A stretch of DNA of 64,000 nt from DYIU01 sp038326775 (GTDB lineage: Bacteria > Actinomycetota > Geothermincolia > Fen-727 > Anoxymicrobiaceae), in the NCBI GenBank assembly GCA_038326775.1, contig JBBQKJ010000006.1, positions 1-64,000 on the forward strand. Direction: 5' to 3'. Made by a program: the position numbers and the translations under genes. Positions 61,929 to 64,000 of the stretch are shown piece after piece. The notes under the pieces are model-generated. The model saw nothing but the letters and a program-made list of their open reading frames with translations, was not told the origin of the DNA and searched no databases. Position 1 is the stretch's first letter. The number at the start of each line of letters is the position of its first letter.

Positions 61929-62856
61929 ACCCTCGGGAACGACCTCGAGGAAGGCGGCCGCGGCCATGGGCAGGTTGGCCGGGGCTGATAAGAGCGGGCA
62001 CGCGGGTACGCTCGACCCGCTGGCGACCGGGGTACTGGTGGTGTGCCTGGGAAGGGCTACACTGCTTACCAGGTTCCTGGCCGGGGGAACCAAGGAGTAC
62101 GAGGTAACGGCCCTGCTCGGCGTTGAGACAGATACCTGCGATACTGATGGGCGAGTGATTTCGACTTGTGATGCACGGGCCGTCGACAGGGAGGACGTCG
62201 CGGGATCGGCAGGCCGGTTTACGGGCGAGATAGAGCAGTTGGCGCCCCGGTTTTCGGCGGTGAAGCATAAGGGAAAGCCTCTATATCAATACGCCAGGGA
62301 GGGGTTGGAAGTCGAAAGAAAGCCGCGAAGAGTTTTCGTCGAGAGCATAGAAGTGACCTCGTTCGAAAGCGGCCCGGGTGGTGTGAGGGCCGGCCTGAGG
62401 GTGTTGTGCGGGCCGGGCACCTACGTGCGAAGCCTGGTAAGCGATATCGGCAGAAGCCTCGGTTGCGGCGCGAGCGTCGCGGAGTTGAGGCGATTGCGCT
62501 CGGGTCCGTTCGGCATTGAGGGCTCGATCGAGCTCGAGAGGCTGTTCTCCGGAAGTGTGCAGGTGTCGGATGTCATGATGACAATGGAGGAAGCGACATC
62601 CTGGCTGCCGAGCGTAGAGGTGAGCTCCGAGGGCGGGCTTGCGGTGAGCCAGGGGAAGCCCCTCAGGCGCGAGTGGGTGGCCGGGAACCCGCCGCAAGAA
62701 GCCGCCGGAGAGACGTACCGGGTATTGGACGGTGTTGGAAGCCTGCTGGCGCTGTACGGGCCGCCCCGGGCGGAGGACGCCGAGGATATTCATGGGAGAG
62801 CGATAAGGGTTCTCAGGCCCTCTACCCCGGGTTTGGATAAGAATGAAGCTGCTTAA
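61897..62856 (+). CDS. truB: tRNA pseudouridine(55) synthase
   Basis: 319 residues. GVLVVDKPSGTTSRKA and the nucleophilic aspartate in GHAGTLDPLATGVLVV. It modifies U55 of tRNAs. TTG 61897 has AAGGAAG 7 nt upstream, well inside nrnA. Overlaps ribF by 14 nt. Confidence 0.94.
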   Translation: MRPVGVLVVDKPSGTTSRKAAAAMGRLAGADKSGHAGTLDPLATGVLVVCLGRATLLTRFLAGGTKEYEVTALLGVETDTCDTDGRVISTCDARAVDREDVAGSAGRFTGEIEQLAPRFSAVKHKGKPLYQYAREGLEVERKPRRVFVESIEVTSFESGPGGVRAGLRVLCGPGTYVRSLVSDIGRSLGCGASVAELRRLRSGPFGIEGSIELERLFSGSVQVSDVMMTMEEATSWLPSVEVSSEGGLAVSQGKPLRREWVAGNPPQEAAGETYRVLDGVGSLLALYGPPRAEDAEDIHGRAIRVLRPSTPGLDKNEAA

Positions 62857-63766
62857 GAATACGGAGGACTTCAAGAGCCTGGCGAGCGAGTCCGTGGTTA
62901 CCATAGGAGTGTTCGACGGAGTTCACCGTGGCCACCAGGAGATAGTCAGTGAGTGCGTTCGCGAGGCGCGGAGAAGGAAGATCGCCTCGGTAGCGCTCAC
63001 CTTCGAGCGCAATCCCCGCGAGGTCGTCTGTGGAGAGTCACCGTGCATAATCACTGCCCCGGGGCGGAAGTTGGAGATACTGGAAGGCCTGGGGGTCGAC
63101 TTCACCATATCCGTGCGATTCACCAGGAAGTTCGCCGCGATCGGACCCCTGGAGTTCTGTGAAAGGCTGCTGGATGCTCATCTCGGTGCCCGGCAGATCT
63201 GTGTCGGCGAAAACTTTCACTTCGGGGCCGCAGGAAAGGGCGACGTCCGCTTCCTCGAGGCCGAGGGTCGGAGGTTGGGTTTCGGGGTGGATGTCGTCCC
63301 CCTGGTGACCATAGGCGGCCTGGGGCAGTTGTCGAGCACTCTCATCAGGGGGCTTATCTGTGAAGGGCGCGCGCAAGATGTCATGAAGGCCCTCGGCAGG
63401 CCTTACACGGTCACCGGGAAGGTCGTTGCCGGGCACTCCCGCGGTAAGCGCCTTGGTTTCCCGACAGCCAATCTGGCACTCGAAAGAGATTTTTGCATCC
63501 CTCCCGACGGAGTGTATGCTGGAAAAGCCGTTTCGGATTCGGGCAAGTACCTCTGCGCTATCAACATAGGCAGCAACCCCACTTTCGGGGACGCCGAGAC
63601 CGCGCTCGAGGTTTTCCTGATAGACTTCGATGGGGATATCTACGGAGAGTCGCTGGAGATAGAATTCCACCACAGGCTCAGGGACGAAAAGGCGTTCTCG
63701 AGTGAGGCCGAACTGGTACGCCAGATGAAAAAAGACGTGTCCAGGGCGCGCTCCATGGTCTCGTGA
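62843..63766 (+). CDS. ribF: Bifunctional riboflavin kinase / FAD synthetase
   Basis: 307 residues. The N-terminal FMN adenylyltransferase domain has TIGVFDGVHRGHQEI; the C-terminal kinase domain has GHSRGKRLGFPTANL and NIGSNPTF. It makes FMN and FAD. ATG 62843 lies inside truB. Last gene before rpsO, 63 nt away. Confidence 0.95.
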   Translation: MKLLKNTEDFKSLASESVVTIGVFDGVHRGHQEIVSECVREARRRKIASVALTFERNPREVVCGESPCIITAPGRKLEILEGLGVDFTISVRFTRKFAAIGPLEFCERLLDAHLGARQICVGENFHFGAAGKGDVRFLEAEGRRLGFGVDVVPLVTIGGLGQLSSTLIRGLICEGRAQDVMKALGRPYTVTGKVVAGHSRGKRLGFPTANLALERDFCIPPDGVYAGKAVSDSGKYLCAINIGSNPTFGDAETALEVFLIDFDGDIYGESLEIEFHHRLRDEKAFSSEAELVRQMKKDVSRARSMVS

Positions 63767-63829
63767 GCGTGTCTTGTCGGACCTGGTGTGTTAATATATG
63801 TCAAAACACGAGGATAAACAGGAGAGAGG

Positions 63830-64000
63830 ATGCTGGAAGCTGAAGAAAAGCGAGTGCTGATCGAGGAATACAAGAAGCACGAGAAGGACACCGGTTCTAC
63901 CGAGGTCCAGGTCGCGCTGCTATCGAAAGACATCACTAAGCTGACGGAGCACTTGAAGACTCATAAGAAAGACCATCATACGCGGCGAGGGCTGCTTATG
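63830..64000 (+). CDS. rpsO: Ribosomal protein S15 (cut by window edge)
   Basis: The first 57 codons of S15: EKRVLIEEYKKHEKDTGSTE and LLSKDITKLTEHLKTHKKDH are diagnostic. It binds the 16S central domain. GGAGAGAGG precedes ATG 63830. An AT-rich stretch (63790-63800) could hold its promoter. The ribF-rpsO order is conserved; pnp is expected next, outside the window. Confidence 0.94.
   Translation, partial: MLEAEEKRVLIEEYKKHEKDTGSTEVQVALLSKDITKLTEHLKTHKKDHHTRRGLLM

Overview
The window is one almost unbroken stretch of housekeeping genes from a high-GC bacterium. Gene content and order point to Actinomycetota: tlyA-nadK-recN-steA-steB, rapZ-whiA-gap-pgk-tpi-gpmI-secG, polA-rpsA-coaE-uvrB, and a DUF3866 gene. 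A phenylacetate-CoA ligase/ACT pair, a standalone TrpB2-type synthase and a PolA without visible proofreading residues would fit a deep-branching, perhaps anaerobic or thermal lineage (inference; no marker here settles the class).

Layout. 1-103: the first codons of an IS1595-like transposase on the minus strand, cut by the window edge. 242-8346: mixed metabolic genes (DUF1015, radical SAM, enoyl-CoA hydratase, TPR, HAD phosphatase, paaK-ACT-yjbQ, and a membrane M28 homologue lacking zinc ligands). 8485-13757: dxs-tlyA-nadK-recN. 14303-17992: steA-steB and two envelope sugar-transfer genes. 18029-23442: pyrG, M20 peptidase, DUF3866, Nudix and xerD, tightly overlapped. 23545-32152: site-2 protease, trpS, scpA-scpB-rluB, then aroH-aroF-tyrA-aroA-cmk. 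32213-33763: a complete tryptophan attenuator followed by trpB2. 33890-35438: two small membrane proteins and tRNA-Leu(CAA). 35536-40890: polA, rpsA, coaE and a Cys-rich two-CW protein. 41054-48275: uvrB-uvrA-uvrC-ogt repair operon. 48423-55099: rapZ-whiA-gap-pgk-tpiA-gpmI-secG. 55243-64000: rimP-nusA-ylxR-infB-DUF503-rbfA-nrnA-truB-ribF-rpsO (rpsO cut by the window edge).

The most interesting signal is the trpB2 leader. A well-spaced promoter (32213-32241) drives a 14-codon peptide, MAVRPELNDWWWSS, with three consecutive Trp codons. It is followed by mutually exclusive 1:2, 2:3 and 3:4 RNA helices, an intrinsic terminator, and a second terminator that looks interlocked with the first. This is ribosome-mediated attenuation controlling a lone TrpB-like enzyme rather than a full trp operon. 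Other points of note are a hairpin sequestering the transposase ribosome-binding site, a Cys3His motif added to the NusA C-terminus, a 116-nt scpB/rluB coding overlap, no yvcK between rapZ and whiA, and several genes whose promoters sit so close to the ATG that their mRNAs may be leaderless.

Most genes are co-directional on the + strand with 1-30 nt overlaps, so translational coupling is probably widespread. TTG and GTG starts with good Shine-Dalgarno sequences are common. All function calls come from reading motifs by eye; no database search was run.
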